A stretch of DNA of 64,000 nucleotides from an uncultured Flavobacteriaceae bacterium (GCA_947497145.1 CANMFQ010000012.1:62001-126000), one strand, 5' to 3'. Shown: positions 36,736 through 46,775, counted from the first letter of the stretch. The notes: generated from the sequence alone by a model not told the origin. Translations and numbers: made by a program.

Positions 36736-38160
36736 ATGGAGTGTATCAGTGTTTTCGACATGCTAAAAATAGGTATTGGGCCATCTAGTTCACACACCCT
36801 AGGACCATGGCGAGCTGCTGAACGTTGGATTGCAGAACTAAAAGCTGCCAACTGTTTTGAAAAAGTAACAAAAATACGGGTTCATGTATATGGGTCTTTA
36901 TCATTGACAGGTAAAGGTCACGCTACTGATTATGCCATTTTATTAGGGCTATCGGGCACCGACCCTGAGTATATTCCTATTGAAGATATTCATAGCATTG
37001 TACACGAGGTACAACAATCAAAAAAACTCCTTTTTGGTAATGAAAGGCAACTAAATTTTGACCCCAAAGAAGCCATTCTGTTTCACAAAGAATTCTTACC
37101 GTTTCATGCAAATGGTATTGCATTTGAAGCTACTTTTAATGATAATACCCAAGAAACAAAAACGTATTATTCTATTGGTGGTGGCTTTGTAGTTGTAGAA
37201 GCATTAAAAAATGCTAAGCGTAATCAGGTTGCTTTTAACAGCTATCCTTTTCCTATTGAAAAGGGCACGCAACTTTTACAGTATTGTAAGGTTGAAAAAA
37301 AATCTATTTCAGCAATTGTTTTATGTAATGAACTGTCTTTACGAAGCGAAGTAGAAATAAATACGGAATTAAAACGTATATGGCATACCATGCTAGAGTG
37401 CATGTACACCGGTTGCCATACAGAAGGAAAATTGCCTGGTGGATTAAACGTACGGCGTAGGGCATTTGATATGCACAAAAACTTAATTGGTGAAACCAGT
37501 TATAGCTCTCCACAACAATGGCTTAATGCTATTCGGCAGACAGAAGTAAAATTTCGACAAATTTTTAAATGGGTCAGTTGTTTTGCCTTAGCCGTTAATG
37601 AAGTAAATGCATCATTGGGTCGTGTGGTTACTGCCCCTACCAATGGCAGCGCCGGTGTAATACCTGCTGTTTTAATGTACTATTTGGTAATTGAAAACCA
37701 TAAGGCCGATTTTGAACATGTCAAAAAATTTCTTTTAGTAGCTGGTGAAATTGGCAGTATCTTTAAAAAGGGAGCTACTATTTCTGCTGCTATGGGCGGT
37801 TGCCAAGCAGAGATTGGGGTTTCTTCTGCCATGGCTGCTGGAGCACTTACAGAGTTACTCGGTGGCACCCCAGAACAGGTATTAATGGCTGCCGAGATAG
37901 CCATGGAACATCATTTAGGATTAACATGCGACCCTATTGGTGGTCTGGTTCAAGTACCTTGTATTGAGCGAAACTCTATGGGTGCTATAAAGGCCATAAA
38001 CGCTGCCGAATTAGCATTAGACTCCAACCCCGAAGATGCTAAAGTTCCCCTAGATAAAGTGGTGCAAACCATGTGGGAAACTGCCAAAGACATGAACTCT
38101 AAATACAAAGAAACCTCAGAAGGTGGCTTGGCGGTAGGCGTGTTTTTAAGCGATTGTTAG
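36736..38160 (+). CDS. sdaA: L-serine ammonia-lyase, iron-sulfur type
   Basis: This 474-residue single-chain enzyme would convert L-serine to pyruvate and ammonia using a [4Fe-4S] cluster. The N-terminal part has the family start [19 protein letters not shown]. The catalytic part has [18 protein letters not shown] near 296. The cluster cysteines are visible in GGCQAEIG and in [13 protein letters not shown] followed by ERN near 395-410. Length and order match the fused alpha-beta (SdaA) form. It has its own spacing from both neighbours, so it is probably a single-gene transcript. Confidence 0.96.
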   Translation: MECISVFDMLKIGIGPSSSHTLGPWRAAERWIAELKAANCFEKVTKIRVHVYGSLSLTGKGHATDYAILLGLSGTDPEYIPIEDIHSIVHEVQQSKKLLFGNERQLNFDPKEAILFHKEFLPFHANGIAFEATFNDNTQETKTYYSIGGGFVVVEALKNAKRNQVAFNSYPFPIEKGTQLLQYCKVEKKSISAIVLCNELSLRSEVEINTELKRIWHTMLECMYTGCHTEGKLPGGLNVRRRAFDMHKNLIGETSYSSPQQWLNAIRQTEVKFRQIFKWVSCFALAVNEVNASLGRVVTAPTNGSAGVIPAVLMYYLVIENHKADFEHVKKFLLVAGEIGSIFKKGATISAAMGGCQAEIGVSSAMAAGALTELLGGTPEQVLMAAEIAMEHHLGLTCDPIGGLVQVPCIERNSMGAIKAINAAELALDSNPEDAKVPLDKVVQTMWETAKDMNSKYKETSEGGLAVGVFLSDC

Positions 38161-38399
38161 TTTTGCAAAAAAGTGGTAGGCGATGATGCGTTTTTAAGGC
38201 TCATTACAACCTTATACCATCACTTAAGATTTAAGTCCTAATTAACAATGATACCCAATACTAACAAACGCTTTTAAAAACAATAGAATTCTCTTAGCTT
38301 AGTAGTGTAGAAAGTTAATTATGTTTGTGGTACACCTATAATATTACCATATCAAAACATAAAACCGCCCACAAACAAGCAATTAATAAATGTAAAAAA

Positions 38400-38876
38400 A
38401 TGAAAAAATCAATTCTATTACTGCTCATTTTAGCCTCAACAGTTGTATTTTCTCAAGATGCTACATATAATGTCTCTTCTTTTCTTACAGAAGGAAAAAA
38501 AGCACCAAATACCCATTATATAGGTGAAGCTTGGTTAAACGCTATTATTCACAATGACAAAGAATTAGGCTATAATATTACAAAAGCAACCTTTAAAGCA
38601 AACTCAACTTTAGATTGGCATAAGCACAATTCTGCACAAGTCTTAATAATTGTTGATGGAGAAGGCTATTACCAAGAAAAAGGAAGTGAGCCATTAATTT
38701 TGAAAAAAGGAGATATCATTAAATGTGAGAAAGATATAGAACATTGGCATTCCTCAACCAAGTATAGTGATGTTACGTATTTAGCCTTATATGGTAGTAA
38801 ACAACCAACTACATGGACCGAAGTAGTAACACAAGAATATTATGATGCCGTAGCCAAAAAGCTAAAAAACAATTGA
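38400..38876 (+). CDS. Secreted cupin-domain protein
   Basis: From the ATG at 38400 the protein has 158 residues: a signal peptide (LLLILASTVVFSQ) and one cupin barrel. Cupin motif 1 is seen in LDWHKHNSAQVLIIVDGEGYYQEKG, with the His pair and Glu that would bind a metal, and motif 2 in KKGDIIKCEKDIEHWHS. An upstream in-frame start at 38325 would put 25 polar residues ahead of the signal peptide and is unlikely. Such small periplasmic cupins are common in Bacteroidota and often lack a known substrate. Confidence 0.85.
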   Translation: MKKSILLLLILASTVVFSQDATYNVSSFLTEGKKAPNTHYIGEAWLNAIIHNDKELGYNITKATFKANSTLDWHKHNSAQVLIIVDGEGYYQEKGSEPLILKKGDIIKCEKDIEHWHSSTKYSDVTYLALYGSKQPTTWTEVVTQEYYDAVAKKLKNN

Positions 38877-38918
38877 TACTCTATTCAAATCTTCTAAGCA
38901 AATAACATGAAGAAGACT

Positions 38919-39305
38919 TTATATTAGGCCAATTTCTTTAGAGATATTTCGCTTGTAATATGCTTCAAAAAGGTCATTATCCTTCATATAATCAGTAATT
39001 ATTTGTTTAACATCCGCTTTTTGTAATAACTCACTCTCTTTCAAAGAAATTTGGCCAGAAGCAGTATTAAATATATCATTCCAGATATTAATGCTTGGAT
39101 TCTTACCAATCCTATACTGCCTGATTAAATTATGAACTGTTATTAATCTTACTTCCACAGTATACCTACTTCCTAAAGTCAATACTTGTAAATATTCGTT
39201 ATCACCCTTGTTTAGGATTAAAAAATCATTTTCTAATCTTTCTAGTTCTAGCATCATCGCATAAACCGTAATATTGGACTTGTTTAGATTGTATTCCATT
39301 GACAC
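38919..39305 (-). CDS. Hypothetical protein, helical
   Basis: I do not recognise this 128-residue protein. It is predicted to be mainly helical and soluble, with no signal peptide, membrane segment or clear motif (for example MMLELERLENDFLILNKGD and VKQIITDYMKDNDLFEAYY). It lies near two other small minus-strand genes of unknown role, separated by about 200 bases. These may be accessory genes. Confidence 0.55.
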   Translation of the reverse strand: MSMEYNLNKSNITVYAMMLELERLENDFLILNKGDNEYLQVLTLGSRYTVEVRLITVHNLIRQYRIGKNPSINIWNDIFNTASGQISLKESELLQKADVKQIITDYMKDNDLFEAYYKRNISKEIGLI

Positions 39306-39504
39306 TTCTTATTGTTAATCTCCCATTTCACCTAGATCTTCAAGAAGTGCACCCCAAACCCTTTCGAAGAAATTCTTTTTTATTAAAGCTTTTTTTAAAA
39401 TTATTTAAGAACATTGTACTAGTTCTCGATACATACAAAATATGACAATATTGGTATTAAAAACAAGAAAGAAGCATTTTACGCTTGCTCAATGAGTAAC
39501 TAGC

Positions 39505-39756
39505 CTATATTTTATCCTTAGTTACAACCAGAATAAAAAATAATAAGCCTAAAGCAAAAATAAAAAAAGCTTCTCTCTTATGTTTTTTCAATTTCCTTTT
39601 ATCTTTTTCAGTCAAACCATATATACCATTTAATTGAAGATCGTTCTCAACAAACATTCGATAAATAGAATCTTTACTTTCCGTTATCTTAAAAATCATT
39701 TTTATCATTAGTATTCCAATAATAGCTCCTAAAACCCAAATTATATAATTTATCAT
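39505..39756 (-). CDS. Small protein with two membrane segments
   Basis: This 83-residue protein has hydrophobic segments at about 4-23 (IWVLGAIIGILMI) and 64-81 (FFIFALGLLFFILVV), with a charged stretch between them. No family is recognised. Its start overlaps the stop of the upstream lipoprotein gene by 4 bases, so the two are cotranscribed and may work together. Confidence 0.6.
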   Translation of the reverse strand: MINYIIWVLGAIIGILMIKMIFKITESKDSIYRMFVENDLQLNGIYGLTEKDKRKLKKHKREAFFIFALGLLFFILVVTKDKI

Positions 39757-40160
39757 AATTCCAATTTAAAACACCAATACCTCATTTCAATTTTTGGTAG
39801 TAATAATTCATATCTTTCCAAATAATAATTTTTTTGTTTAAAAATACCTTCGGCATTCAAAAACGCCTTTAAGGATAAATTATTAATACCACTATCAAAT
39901 AAAATATCATCTTTGTTTGATCTAAAATTATTTAATACAACCCTTCCTTCATCCAATTCCCAAGAGCTACTATTACTAATGATTAAATCGCCAGTAGTCT
40001 TGTTGTAAACTTTATGTTCACAAAAATTCTCTTCTTTAAGAATTAGCGTGTCTACAGTTCTTCCGAATTTTTTTGCCATGTATGTGCCGTAAAGATCGTT
40101 TTCATTTACGCAAGAAAAACACAAAAGACATAATATAATTAGACTACCAATTCGAATCAT
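39753..40160 (-). CDS. Small lipoprotein of unknown function
   Basis: This 135-residue protein has a short lipoprotein signal (IILCLLCFSC) with the lipid-bearing Cys at about 17, followed by a beta-rich soluble domain (for example LYGTYMAKKFGRTVDTLIL and SSSWELDEGRVVLNNF). That pattern recalls small lipocalin-like domains seen in Bacteroidota lipoproteins, but I cannot confirm it. It overlaps the next gene by 4 bases. Confidence 0.6.
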   Translation of the reverse strand: MIRIGSLIILCLLCFSCVNENDLYGTYMAKKFGRTVDTLILKEENFCEHKVYNKTTGDLIISNSSSWELDEGRVVLNNFRSNKDDILFDSGINNLSLKAFLNAEGIFKQKNYYLERYELLLPKIEMRYWCFKLEL

Positions 40161-40468
40161 ATCTCATATGATATAAATATTGATTTTGACTTCATTGTTT
40201 CATAGGTTCAAAAACTACGAAAACCATAACAAATACTGCTGCGGTTTTAGTTATTCACTATTGTTTCTTACTCGCATGGCTTACTGTTAACGGTACGAAG
40301 CTGCATACGCTTCGGGGAATTTGGTCATATTCCCATTGGCACCATACGAATATTAAGTAAGACCATATATGCCGTCTGTAAACTAGTAGTACGATTTATA
40401 GAATTAGCGAGATATTAATTATCATTTCTTTTTAATTAAGCATCATATTCAAGTTTTAATAATGCGGT
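40161..40468. other. Intergenic region without a recognised gene
   Basis: This stretch of about 310 bases separates the small lipoprotein gene from the 3' end of the metallophosphoesterase gene. I see no open frame of note. A GC-richer patch around 40280-40360 stands out from its AT-rich surroundings, but I could not tie it to an RNA gene or mobile element. Confidence 0.45.
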
Positions 40469-41491
40469 TCAAATCAATTTCGCATCCTTCTCTTCTAGTG
40501 GTAAAAAATCAATATCTAAGTAACCGCCACTAGCATTATCATCAGTAACTATTTGTGGTTTCCCATTAATAATTTCAATAGAATTTTGATGTATATGCCC
40601 TGAGAAAACACTTAATAGATTGGGGGCATTAAACACTGTTTTATAAAAATCAAAGGTTGTTTGTGTATGTCCACTTTCGGGCCATTTTGGGCGTTTTTCT
40701 AATTCAAAATTAGTATCTGTAGCTGCACCCCAATTAGGATTTCCACAACCAAAGTAAATACTCTTTCCAGGAGCGTACATTGGAATATGAACCAATAAAA
40801 CCAAGGGGGTTCCGCTGGCAACTTGTTCTTTAAAAAATGTCAATTGCTCCTCATTAATTTGATAGATAGAATTATCAATTGCCAAAAATCGAACCTCTTT
40901 TATATCATAAGCCGCCATTAAAGGGTTGTTGCCTTGGTATAATGGCAGGAGTCGTTTTTCAATCCAAGTATTACGTAAGCTGGCTAAATCTCCTTCCATA
41001 CCTTCATAATGCCAATCATGATTCCCTGCCGTATAGATGAACGGAATACCCGTTTCCTTTAATTTCAATTGTACCCATTCTATAGCTGCTTCTGACGGAA
41101 AACTAAAAATATCTCCGATCAGTGCAATTACATCAGCGTGCTCCTCTTTGGCATATGTTAAAGCTTGCTCAAATGCCTCTTCTGGGTTTGTGGCTTCGCC
41201 TGTTTTAAAATGTACGGTTTCATTATAGGCTTTCGCCATTCTGCCACTGTATTGTTGATAAGGAATACCTCTTTCATCATCTTTAAACAAATGAGTATCG
41301 GCAATATGAACTACTTTTATCGGGACTTTAATTTCCTTCGCATAAATGTTCACCTTATTTTCAACTATGGTGGCACAAACTTTAAAACCTTTTTCTGCTT
41401 CAATTTTTGTGGTTTTTGCACAAGAACTTGCCGTAAGGCCTATACCTGCAACGGCTGTAGAAGTTTTTTTAAAAAATGACCTGCGTTTCAT
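40469..41491 (-). CDS. Exported metallophosphoesterase
   Basis: This 340-residue protein starts with a twin-arginine-like signal (MKRRSFFKKT followed by a hydrophobic stretch and SSC, which could also be lipidated). Calcineurin-like motifs follow: HIADTHLF near 65, GDIFSFP near 125, AGNHDWHYE near 155, LVHIPMY near 232 and FSGHIHQNS near 300. These are the metal ligands of the purple-phosphatase/nuclease superfamily. It lies 72 bases after an FAH-family gene on the same strand in a region of catabolic genes, so release of phosphate from an imported or surface-bound substrate is possible. The substrate is unknown. Confidence 0.87.
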   Translation of the reverse strand: MKRRSFFKKTSTAVAGIGLTASSCAKTTKIEAEKGFKVCATIVENKVNIYAKEIKVPIKVVHIADTHLFKDDERGIPYQQYSGRMAKAYNETVHFKTGEATNPEEAFEQALTYAKEEHADVIALIGDIFSFPSEAAIEWVQLKLKETGIPFIYTAGNHDWHYEGMEGDLASLRNTWIEKRLLPLYQGNNPLMAAYDIKEVRFLAIDNSIYQINEEQLTFFKEQVASGTPLVLLVHIPMYAPGKSIYFGCGNPNWGAATDTNFELEKRPKWPESGHTQTTFDFYKTVFNAPNLLSVFSGHIHQNSIEIINGKPQIVTDDNASGGYLDIDFLPLEEKDAKLI

Positions 41492-41563
41492 AAAGTAAAA
41501 ATTACGGAGTCCTCTATTATATTAGTAAGCTATATTATTACAATTAGTACAAAAACAACAGTA

Positions 41564-42397
41564 TCACGAACCCACAAAATTGACCAAAGTACCAATACCT
41601 TCAATAGAAATACGGGTCTCATCCCCCACTGCTAGGGTAAAATCGTCTGGTGGAATTATGCCTGTTCCTGTCATTAGAAAACAACCTTGTGGAAAATTAC
41701 ATTCTCGAAACAGGTAATCTACCAAATCTTGATGTTTACGTTTCATGGTGCTAAGTGCTACTTCTCCACTAAAAACGGTTGAACCATTTCTATGAATATC
41801 TAACGTAATTATAGTGCATGGGTCAATGACTTCTTTTGTTACATAAATACAAGGTCCTAAAGCAGCGCAACCTTCATAGGTTTTTGCCTGCGGAAGGTAT
41901 AAAGGATTTTCACCTTCAATACTTCTCGAACTCATATCATTACCAACGGTATATCCCTCTATTGTACCTGCTGAACTTATCAAAAGCGTCAATTCGGGTT
42001 CCGGAACATTCCAATTAGAATCTTTTCTAATACGCACCGTTCCCAAATGACCAACACTTCGAGCTGTAGTAGATTTAAAAAACAATTCAGGGCGTTCGGC
42101 ATCATAAACACGATCATAAAAAGTGCCTCCTCCGGCGTCTTTAGATTCTTCCATACGCGCCTCTTTACTCCGCATATAGGTTACCCCTGAAGCCCATATT
42201 TCTTGCGTTCCCATTGGGATATCTAAAGTATTTTTATCATCAAAATTTGTTGTTTGTTCCCAATCCTTTATTTCGTTTAGTAAAACATCATATAAATTCA
42301 CTCGATTCAAAAAATGATCCCAATCAGAAATTTGCTTCTTGTAACTAATATCGTCATGAACAATTACTGCTTCATTTGCCGTTTTATAAATTTTCAT
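41564..42397 (-). CDS. Fumarylacetoacetate-hydrolase family protein
   Basis: This 277-residue protein has an FAH catalytic domain: WASGVTYMRSK near 69, the metal-binding EPELTLLIS near 131, GYTVGNDMSSR near 149, LPQAKTYEGCAALGP near 166 and MTGTGIIPPDDF near 250. Members split C-C bonds or dehydrate 2-keto-3-deoxy sugar acids. The 2-keto-3-deoxy-arabinonate dehydratase branch makes 2-oxoglutarate semialdehyde, which would feed the dehydrogenase encoded 9 kb away. It lies 51 bases after a sulfatase gene and near a GH88 gene, which suits a sugar-acid role. The exact reaction is inference. Confidence 0.85.
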   Translation of the reverse strand: MKIYKTANEAVIVHDDISYKKQISDWDHFLNRVNLYDVLLNEIKDWEQTTNFDDKNTLDIPMGTQEIWASGVTYMRSKEARMEESKDAGGGTFYDRVYDAERPELFFKSTTARSVGHLGTVRIRKDSNWNVPEPELTLLISSAGTIEGYTVGNDMSSRSIEGENPLYLPQAKTYEGCAALGPCIYVTKEVIDPCTIITLDIHRNGSTVFSGEVALSTMKRKHQDLVDYLFRECNFPQGCFLMTGTGIIPPDDFTLAVGDETRISIEGIGTLVNFVGS

Positions 42398-42448
42398 TCG
42401 CTATACTATTTGTAACTATTGCTTAGGTAGCAACCTACCTCTTAAATT

Positions 42449-44020
42449 CTAAAATTCTGTTGCCAAAATAGCTTGCATCACGTCGTACCGTTGATCCAAA
42501 TCGTTGTATTTCTTTCGCTCTTTCACTAGGGCTAGTTTCATTTCTCTTATTATACTAGCATATTTGTCATCAGCAATAGCATTATGCATTTCTTTGGGGT
42601 CTTCTTCCAAATCATAAAATTCCCATGCAGGGGCTGTAGTTTCTTTTGAGGTGCCTTTTTTACCCAAATCTTGACCGTAAAAAAATGCCAGTTTGTACCG
42701 TTCATTACGAATACCAAAATGAGCAGGTCGATTGGGGTGATGTAACCAATACCGATAATAGAGTTGTTTACGCCAACTGCTAGGTGTATTTCCTTTTAAA
42801 TTTTCTCTAAAGCTTTCACCTTGAATATAATCGGGTTTTTTTATACCTGCATAATCGGCGAGTAAGGCAGCAAAATCAATATTTAGAATAATATCATCAA
42901 TACGTTTTCCACCCTGTATTTCTTTAGGATATCGAATAACAAAAGGCATCCGTAGTGACTCCTCATAAATCATACGCTTGTCAAAAAAACCATGCTCCCC
43001 TAGAAAATAACCCTGATCGGCGGTGTAAATAACAATCGTATTATCAGCAATACCAGCTGTTTCTAAATAATCTAAAAGCTTACCAATATTGTCATCAATA
43101 GCGGCACCACAGCGCATAAAATCTTTGACCAATTTTTGATAGATTTTTTTTCGCTTTTGCACCGAATCTAAACCGGTTAGCGGATACGGTAGCCCTGGGT
43201 AGGTAGTCCACCAATTATCAGGATCTCTTGTAGCATTATCCCATCGTTGGCCTAAGTTTTCAAGTTTTTGCCCTACAAAGGTTCTGCCTGTTGTTTCGGG
43301 ACCAAAATCATAAAGCGAAGCTGGTTCAGGAATATGTTCGTCTTTATACAGTTTTTCAAATCGCTTTGGGTAATCAAAAGGTTCGTGGGTTGCTTTAAAA
43401 TTACAAAACATCAAAAAAGGCTTGTTAACATCGCGTTCTTTTAAATGTTTAATGGTTAAATCTGTAATAACATCTGTTGAAAACCCTTTGTATTCCGTAC
43501 CTTTTTCTGCATCATAACCATCACGCCAATTGGCGTTGGTTTTTAAAATAGGATCCCAATACCTACCCTGCCCTGGCAATACATTAAAATAATCAAAACC
43601 TTCAGGTTTTCCTACCAAATGCCATTTACCAATAATAGCCGTTTGATAACCGTTTTCACCAAAGGTTTTTGCGATATTTGGATGTCCTTTTGGTAGCGGC
43701 TCTGAGAGGGTATACACCTGATTTACATGACTGTATTGCCCAGTAAGAATGCTGCCTCTACTCGGTGTACATATACTATTGGTACAAAAGGCATTGTTCA
43801 ACACAACCCCTTCATTTGCCAAGCGTTTTATATTGGCATTCTTTACATAATCAGCTAGTACCCCTCCATAAATACCCCAAGCTTGTGAAGTGTGATCATC
43901 TGATAAAATAAAGAGAATATTGGGCTTTTCAGTATTCGATGTGTTTTTTTGTGCTATCGAAACATGCGAAACAAATACGATAAAAACATATACGAACAGA
44001 TACTTTGTAGCAATGGACAT
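42449..44020 (-). CDS. Type I sulfatase, S1 family
   Basis: This 523-residue exported enzyme has a signal peptide ending in SIAQ and the arylsulfatase fold. The metal-binding DD pair is at 41-42 in ILSDDHTSQ. The active-site sequence ICTPSRGS has Cys84, which anaerobic or aerobic maturases convert to formylglycine. Later landmarks are GKWHLVGKP, TADQGYFLGEHGFFDK and a C-terminal YDLEEDPKEMHN. It would remove sulfate esters from a glycan. The FAH-family and phosphoesterase genes follow on the same strand, and a GH88 gene is 2.8 kb away, so a sulfated uronate-containing polysaccharide is the likely target. Confidence 0.94.
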   Translation of the reverse strand: MSIATKYLFVYVFIVFVSHVSIAQKNTSNTEKPNILFILSDDHTSQAWGIYGGVLADYVKNANIKRLANEGVVLNNAFCTNSICTPSRGSILTGQYSHVNQVYTLSEPLPKGHPNIAKTFGENGYQTAIIGKWHLVGKPEGFDYFNVLPGQGRYWDPILKTNANWRDGYDAEKGTEYKGFSTDVITDLTIKHLKERDVNKPFLMFCNFKATHEPFDYPKRFEKLYKDEHIPEPASLYDFGPETTGRTFVGQKLENLGQRWDNATRDPDNWWTTYPGLPYPLTGLDSVQKRKKIYQKLVKDFMRCGAAIDDNIGKLLDYLETAGIADNTIVIYTADQGYFLGEHGFFDKRMIYEESLRMPFVIRYPKEIQGGKRIDDIILNIDFAALLADYAGIKKPDYIQGESFRENLKGNTPSSWRKQLYYRYWLHHPNRPAHFGIRNERYKLAFFYGQDLGKKGTSKETTAPAWEFYDLEEDPKEMHNAIADDKYASIIREMKLALVKERKKYNDLDQRYDVMQAILATEF

Positions 44021-44278
44021 ATTTTGGTGATTTAATTTAAGCTGTTACCTAGGTTAAAATTTTTAACCCAACATCAAGATTTAACGCAAACAAGATAACA
44101 AAGAAATCTATACCAAACCATCGTTTTTTTGTTATACTCCTACCCCTTTTTCATCTGCATTTAAGTATTAACAAATTGATACAGAACAAAAAAGGAGGTT
44201 ATTCACCTAGTAAGTGTTTATTTTTTATAATAAATTTAGTAGCTTGTAGTTTATATCAAACCTATAAACAACATTTAC

Positions 44279-44986
44279 ATGGAAAATTCACAACTTTCAA
44301 CAGCTCCAATGGTAAGTCAGCTTACTGATGAAGCCCGTGTCACCTTTTACAAAAAAACCTATACGCACCTTGCTGGCGCAGTACTCTTATTTGTGTTGGT
44401 TGAAACGCTTTTCTTTCAAGTCGATTTCATTGTCAATTTTGCCTTATCACTTACAGGCGGTTTCAGTTGGCTATTACTTTTAGGCGGTTTTATGCTAGTG
44501 ACCAATTATGCCGAAAAAATGGCCATTAAAAGTACTGATACCAATATGCATTATGCAGGGCTTATACTCTATGTGGTAGCCGAAGCTTTTATTTTTATAC
44601 CACTTATTTTCATAGCTATGGCGGTAGCAGAAGATGGTAATTTTAGCATTTTGAACCAGGCTGCTATTTTAACCTTATCATTATTTACAGGACTTTCAGC
44701 CATTGTTTTTATGACTAAAAAAGATTTCTCATTCTTAAAGTCGGCGCTTACCATAGGCTTTTTTATTGCCATAGGATTAATAGTTGCAGGAACCATATTT
44801 GGCTTTAATCTTGGACTTTGGTTTAGTGCTGGTATGATTGTTTTAGCATCGGGTTCAATCTTATACCAAACCTCTAACATGATTCATAAATACCAAGAAA
44901 ATCAATATGTAGCCGCCTCTTTGGGGCTATTTGCTTCTTTAATGTTACTTTTTTGGTATATTTTGAGCATACTTTCTAACGATTAG
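44279..44986 (+). CDS. Bax inhibitor-1/YccA-family membrane protein
   Basis: This 235-residue integral membrane protein has seven hydrophobic segments and the family layout: an early YKKTYTHLAGA stretch, the middle AGLILYVVAEAFIFIPL, the FTGLSAIVFMTKKDFSFL segment, and a C-terminal YQTSNMIHKYQENQYVAASLGLFASL with its conserved polar residues. Relatives act as leak or calcium channels or as protease regulators; in bacteria the function is poorly known. It stands alone on the plus strand and is followed by a strong terminator. Confidence 0.9.
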   Translation: MENSQLSTAPMVSQLTDEARVTFYKKTYTHLAGAVLLFVLVETLFFQVDFIVNFALSLTGGFSWLLLLGGFMLVTNYAEKMAIKSTDTNMHYAGLILYVVAEAFIFIPLIFIAMAVAEDGNFSILNQAAILTLSLFTGLSAIVFMTKKDFSFLKSALTIGFFIAIGLIVAGTIFGFNLGLWFSAGMIVLASGSILYQTSNMIHKYQENQYVAASLGLFASLMLLFWYILSILSND

Positions 44987-45011
44987 TGGCATACAAAACG
45001 TAAACAAAATT

Positions 45012-45043
45012 AAAAAGCACTAACACCTTGGTTGGTGCTTTTT
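45012..45043 (+). terminator. Intrinsic terminator after the Bax-inhibitor-like gene
   Basis: AAAAAGCACTAAC (45012-45024) pairs with GTTGGTGCTTTTT (45031-45043), with one U-G pair, around a 6-base loop and with a T-rich tail. It lies 25 bases after the stop. The longer plus-strand frame that starts at 45032 would begin inside this hairpin, which supports the later start for the next gene. Confidence 0.85.
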
Positions 45044-45073
45044 CTTTTATCTTTATACGCAAAACACATCACT

Positions 45074-45508
45074 ATGAAAAAAGCACTGCCTATTGTATTA
45101 TTATTTTTAGTTTTTTCATGTAAAACCACAAAGCCCACTGCTATGGATGATGTTGCGGAAATACGTAATATCCTCAACCAACAGCAAGAAGCTTGGTCTA
45201 ATAATGACATGGAAGGATTTATGGGTGGCTACTGGCAATCAGATAAACTCACCTATTATAGTGGAGGTAAAATCACTAAAGGCTGGCATACTACCTTAGC
45301 AAATTACAAAAGAAAATATCCCTCAAAAAAAGAAACGGGAAAACTTAATTTTGAAATTGCCGATATTACCAAAATAAACAAAGATGCGTATTGGGTAATG
45401 GGTAGTTATTTTTTAACTAGAGACGCTGGGAATGCGAACGGTACTTTTATGATTATTTTTAAACGCATTAATGGGAAATGGAAGATTATTGGCGATTCTT
45501 CGTGTTAA
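45074..45508 (+). CDS. Lipoprotein with SnoaL/DUF4440-like domain
   Basis: From the ATG at 45074 the protein has 144 residues: a lipoprotein signal (LFLVFSCK, Cys about 15) and a small NTF2-like domain. EIRNILNQQQEAWSNNDMEGFMGGYWQSDKL is the usual start of DUF4440/SnoaL-type proteins, and FKRINGKWKIIGDSSC ends the barrel. Catalytic or binding function is unknown. An in-frame start at 45032 would lie within the terminator and put non-signal residues first, so it was not chosen. It converges with the FAD oxidase gene with a 9-base gap. Confidence 0.82.
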   Translation: MKKALPIVLLFLVFSCKTTKPTAMDDVAEIRNILNQQQEAWSNNDMEGFMGGYWQSDKLTYYSGGKITKGWHTTLANYKRKYPSKKETGKLNFEIADITKINKDAYWVMGSYFLTRDAGNANGTFMIIFKRINGKWKIIGDSSC

Positions 45509-45517
45509 CCCATTAAT

Positions 45518-46768
45518 TCAAAATTTTCTGTCGGGGTGAAAGGGCGTAATTTCCATGGTCGTTTTTTTGTTATCAATAACCTCAGCGACCAATTTCCCCG
45601 TTGCAGGCCCTAGGCTCCATCCCATCATCGCATGACCTGTAGCAAAAGTAAGGTTAGCATAACGCGCTGACCTACCTATATAAGGAAGCCCATCAGGAGA
45701 AACTGGGCGCATACCTGTTTTTGCAGCAGCCATTTCATCAACAGTAATATCTAAATCAGGATAAAAACGTTTTGCTCCATTTGCTATTGCTGCTACACGT
45801 TCTTTTCGAATATAATCATTAATACCTGAAAACTCCATAGTACCTGCAAAACGAGTAAAACCCTTCATGGGAGTCACCGCCATTTTTGCCTCCATTAAAA
45901 TTGCTGGCATGCTTATGCCCGTTGGTCGAGATACATTAATACGGTATCCTTTTCCTGCCTGAATGGGCAGTTTTATCTCCAGCTTTTTAGACAAATTGCC
46001 ACTCCAAGAACCTGCTGCCAAAACTACCTCATCTGGCGTATAGGTTGCTTTTGTTGTAGCTACCGTTGTAATAACACCCTTATTAACCGTTAAATCTAAA
46101 ACTTCTTCGTTGGCTTTCAACACCACGCCTACCTTTTTTAAATAAGCTATCATTTTGGGCATCATCTCAGAAGGCGTCATATGACAATCACATTTATAAT
46201 GAATTGCCCCTAGTGCATCTATTCTAATAATGGGCTCTAGTTCATCAAGCTGTGCTTTATTCAGCTCGCTCACTTCCAAGCCCAAAAAACCAGCCTTTTG
46301 CGCAACTTCCATTTCATGTTCATAAGATGCCTGTGTTTGATAAAGCATCAACAGCCCCTTTCTTTCTAAATGAAAATCACCCAAATCACCTGAAGCCTTC
46401 ATATCCTCATAAAGTGTTCTACTTAAGATATTAATATCTTTAATAACCGGAATTGCCTTTGCCACCTTTGCCTTGGTTGATGATTTATGAAAATACCATG
46501 ACCATTTCAAAAAATCAATATCCAACCGAGGTTTCATATAAAACGGACTAGCCGAATTAAACATCATCTTTAATCCCTGTGTTATCATACCAGGGGACGC
46601 CAATGGAATAATATGACTTGGCGTAATATAACCCGCATTAACAAATGAGGCTCCTGAAGTATAATCTGATTTATCAATCACCGTAACTTGGTGCCCTTCT
46701 TTCTGTAAATAATAGGCGGTACTTAAACCTACAATACCTCCTCCAATGATCACAATTTGCTTTCCCAT
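45518..46768 (-). CDS. FAD-dependent D-amino-acid oxidase/dehydrogenase, probable cis-4-hydroxy-D-proline oxidase
   Basis: This 416-residue DAO-fold enzyme has the FAD-binding start VIIGGGIVGLSTAYYLQ, the later LAAGSWSGNL, and a C-terminal GMRPVSPDGLPYIGRS and ATGHAMMGWSLGPATGKLV, as in DadA-type dehydrogenases. In known hydroxyproline pathways such an enzyme oxidises cis-4-hydroxy-D-proline to 1-pyrroline-4-hydroxy-2-carboxylate. That job is assigned here because the epimerase, deaminase and semialdehyde dehydrogenase genes are in the same minus-strand run. It lies 7 bases after the GH88 gene. A general D-amino-acid dehydrogenase is the alternative. Confidence 0.88.
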   Translation of the reverse strand: MGKQIVIIGGGIVGLSTAYYLQKEGHQVTVIDKSDYTSGASFVNAGYITPSHIIPLASPGMITQGLKMMFNSASPFYMKPRLDIDFLKWSWYFHKSSTKAKVAKAIPVIKDINILSRTLYEDMKASGDLGDFHLERKGLLMLYQTQASYEHEMEVAQKAGFLGLEVSELNKAQLDELEPIIRIDALGAIHYKCDCHMTPSEMMPKMIAYLKKVGVVLKANEEVLDLTVNKGVITTVATTKATYTPDEVVLAAGSWSGNLSKKLEIKLPIQAGKGYRINVSRPTGISMPAILMEAKMAVTPMKGFTRFAGTMEFSGINDYIRKERVAAIANGAKRFYPDLDITVDEMAAAKTGMRPVSPDGLPYIGRSARYANLTFATGHAMMGWSLGPATGKLVAEVIDNKKTTMEITPFHPDRKF

Positions 46769-46775
46769 ACTATTA

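Noticed and set aside
45032-45073. Earlier start of the SnoaL-like lipoprotein gene
   Set aside because: It begins inside the terminator hairpin of the previous gene and would bury the lipoprotein signal.
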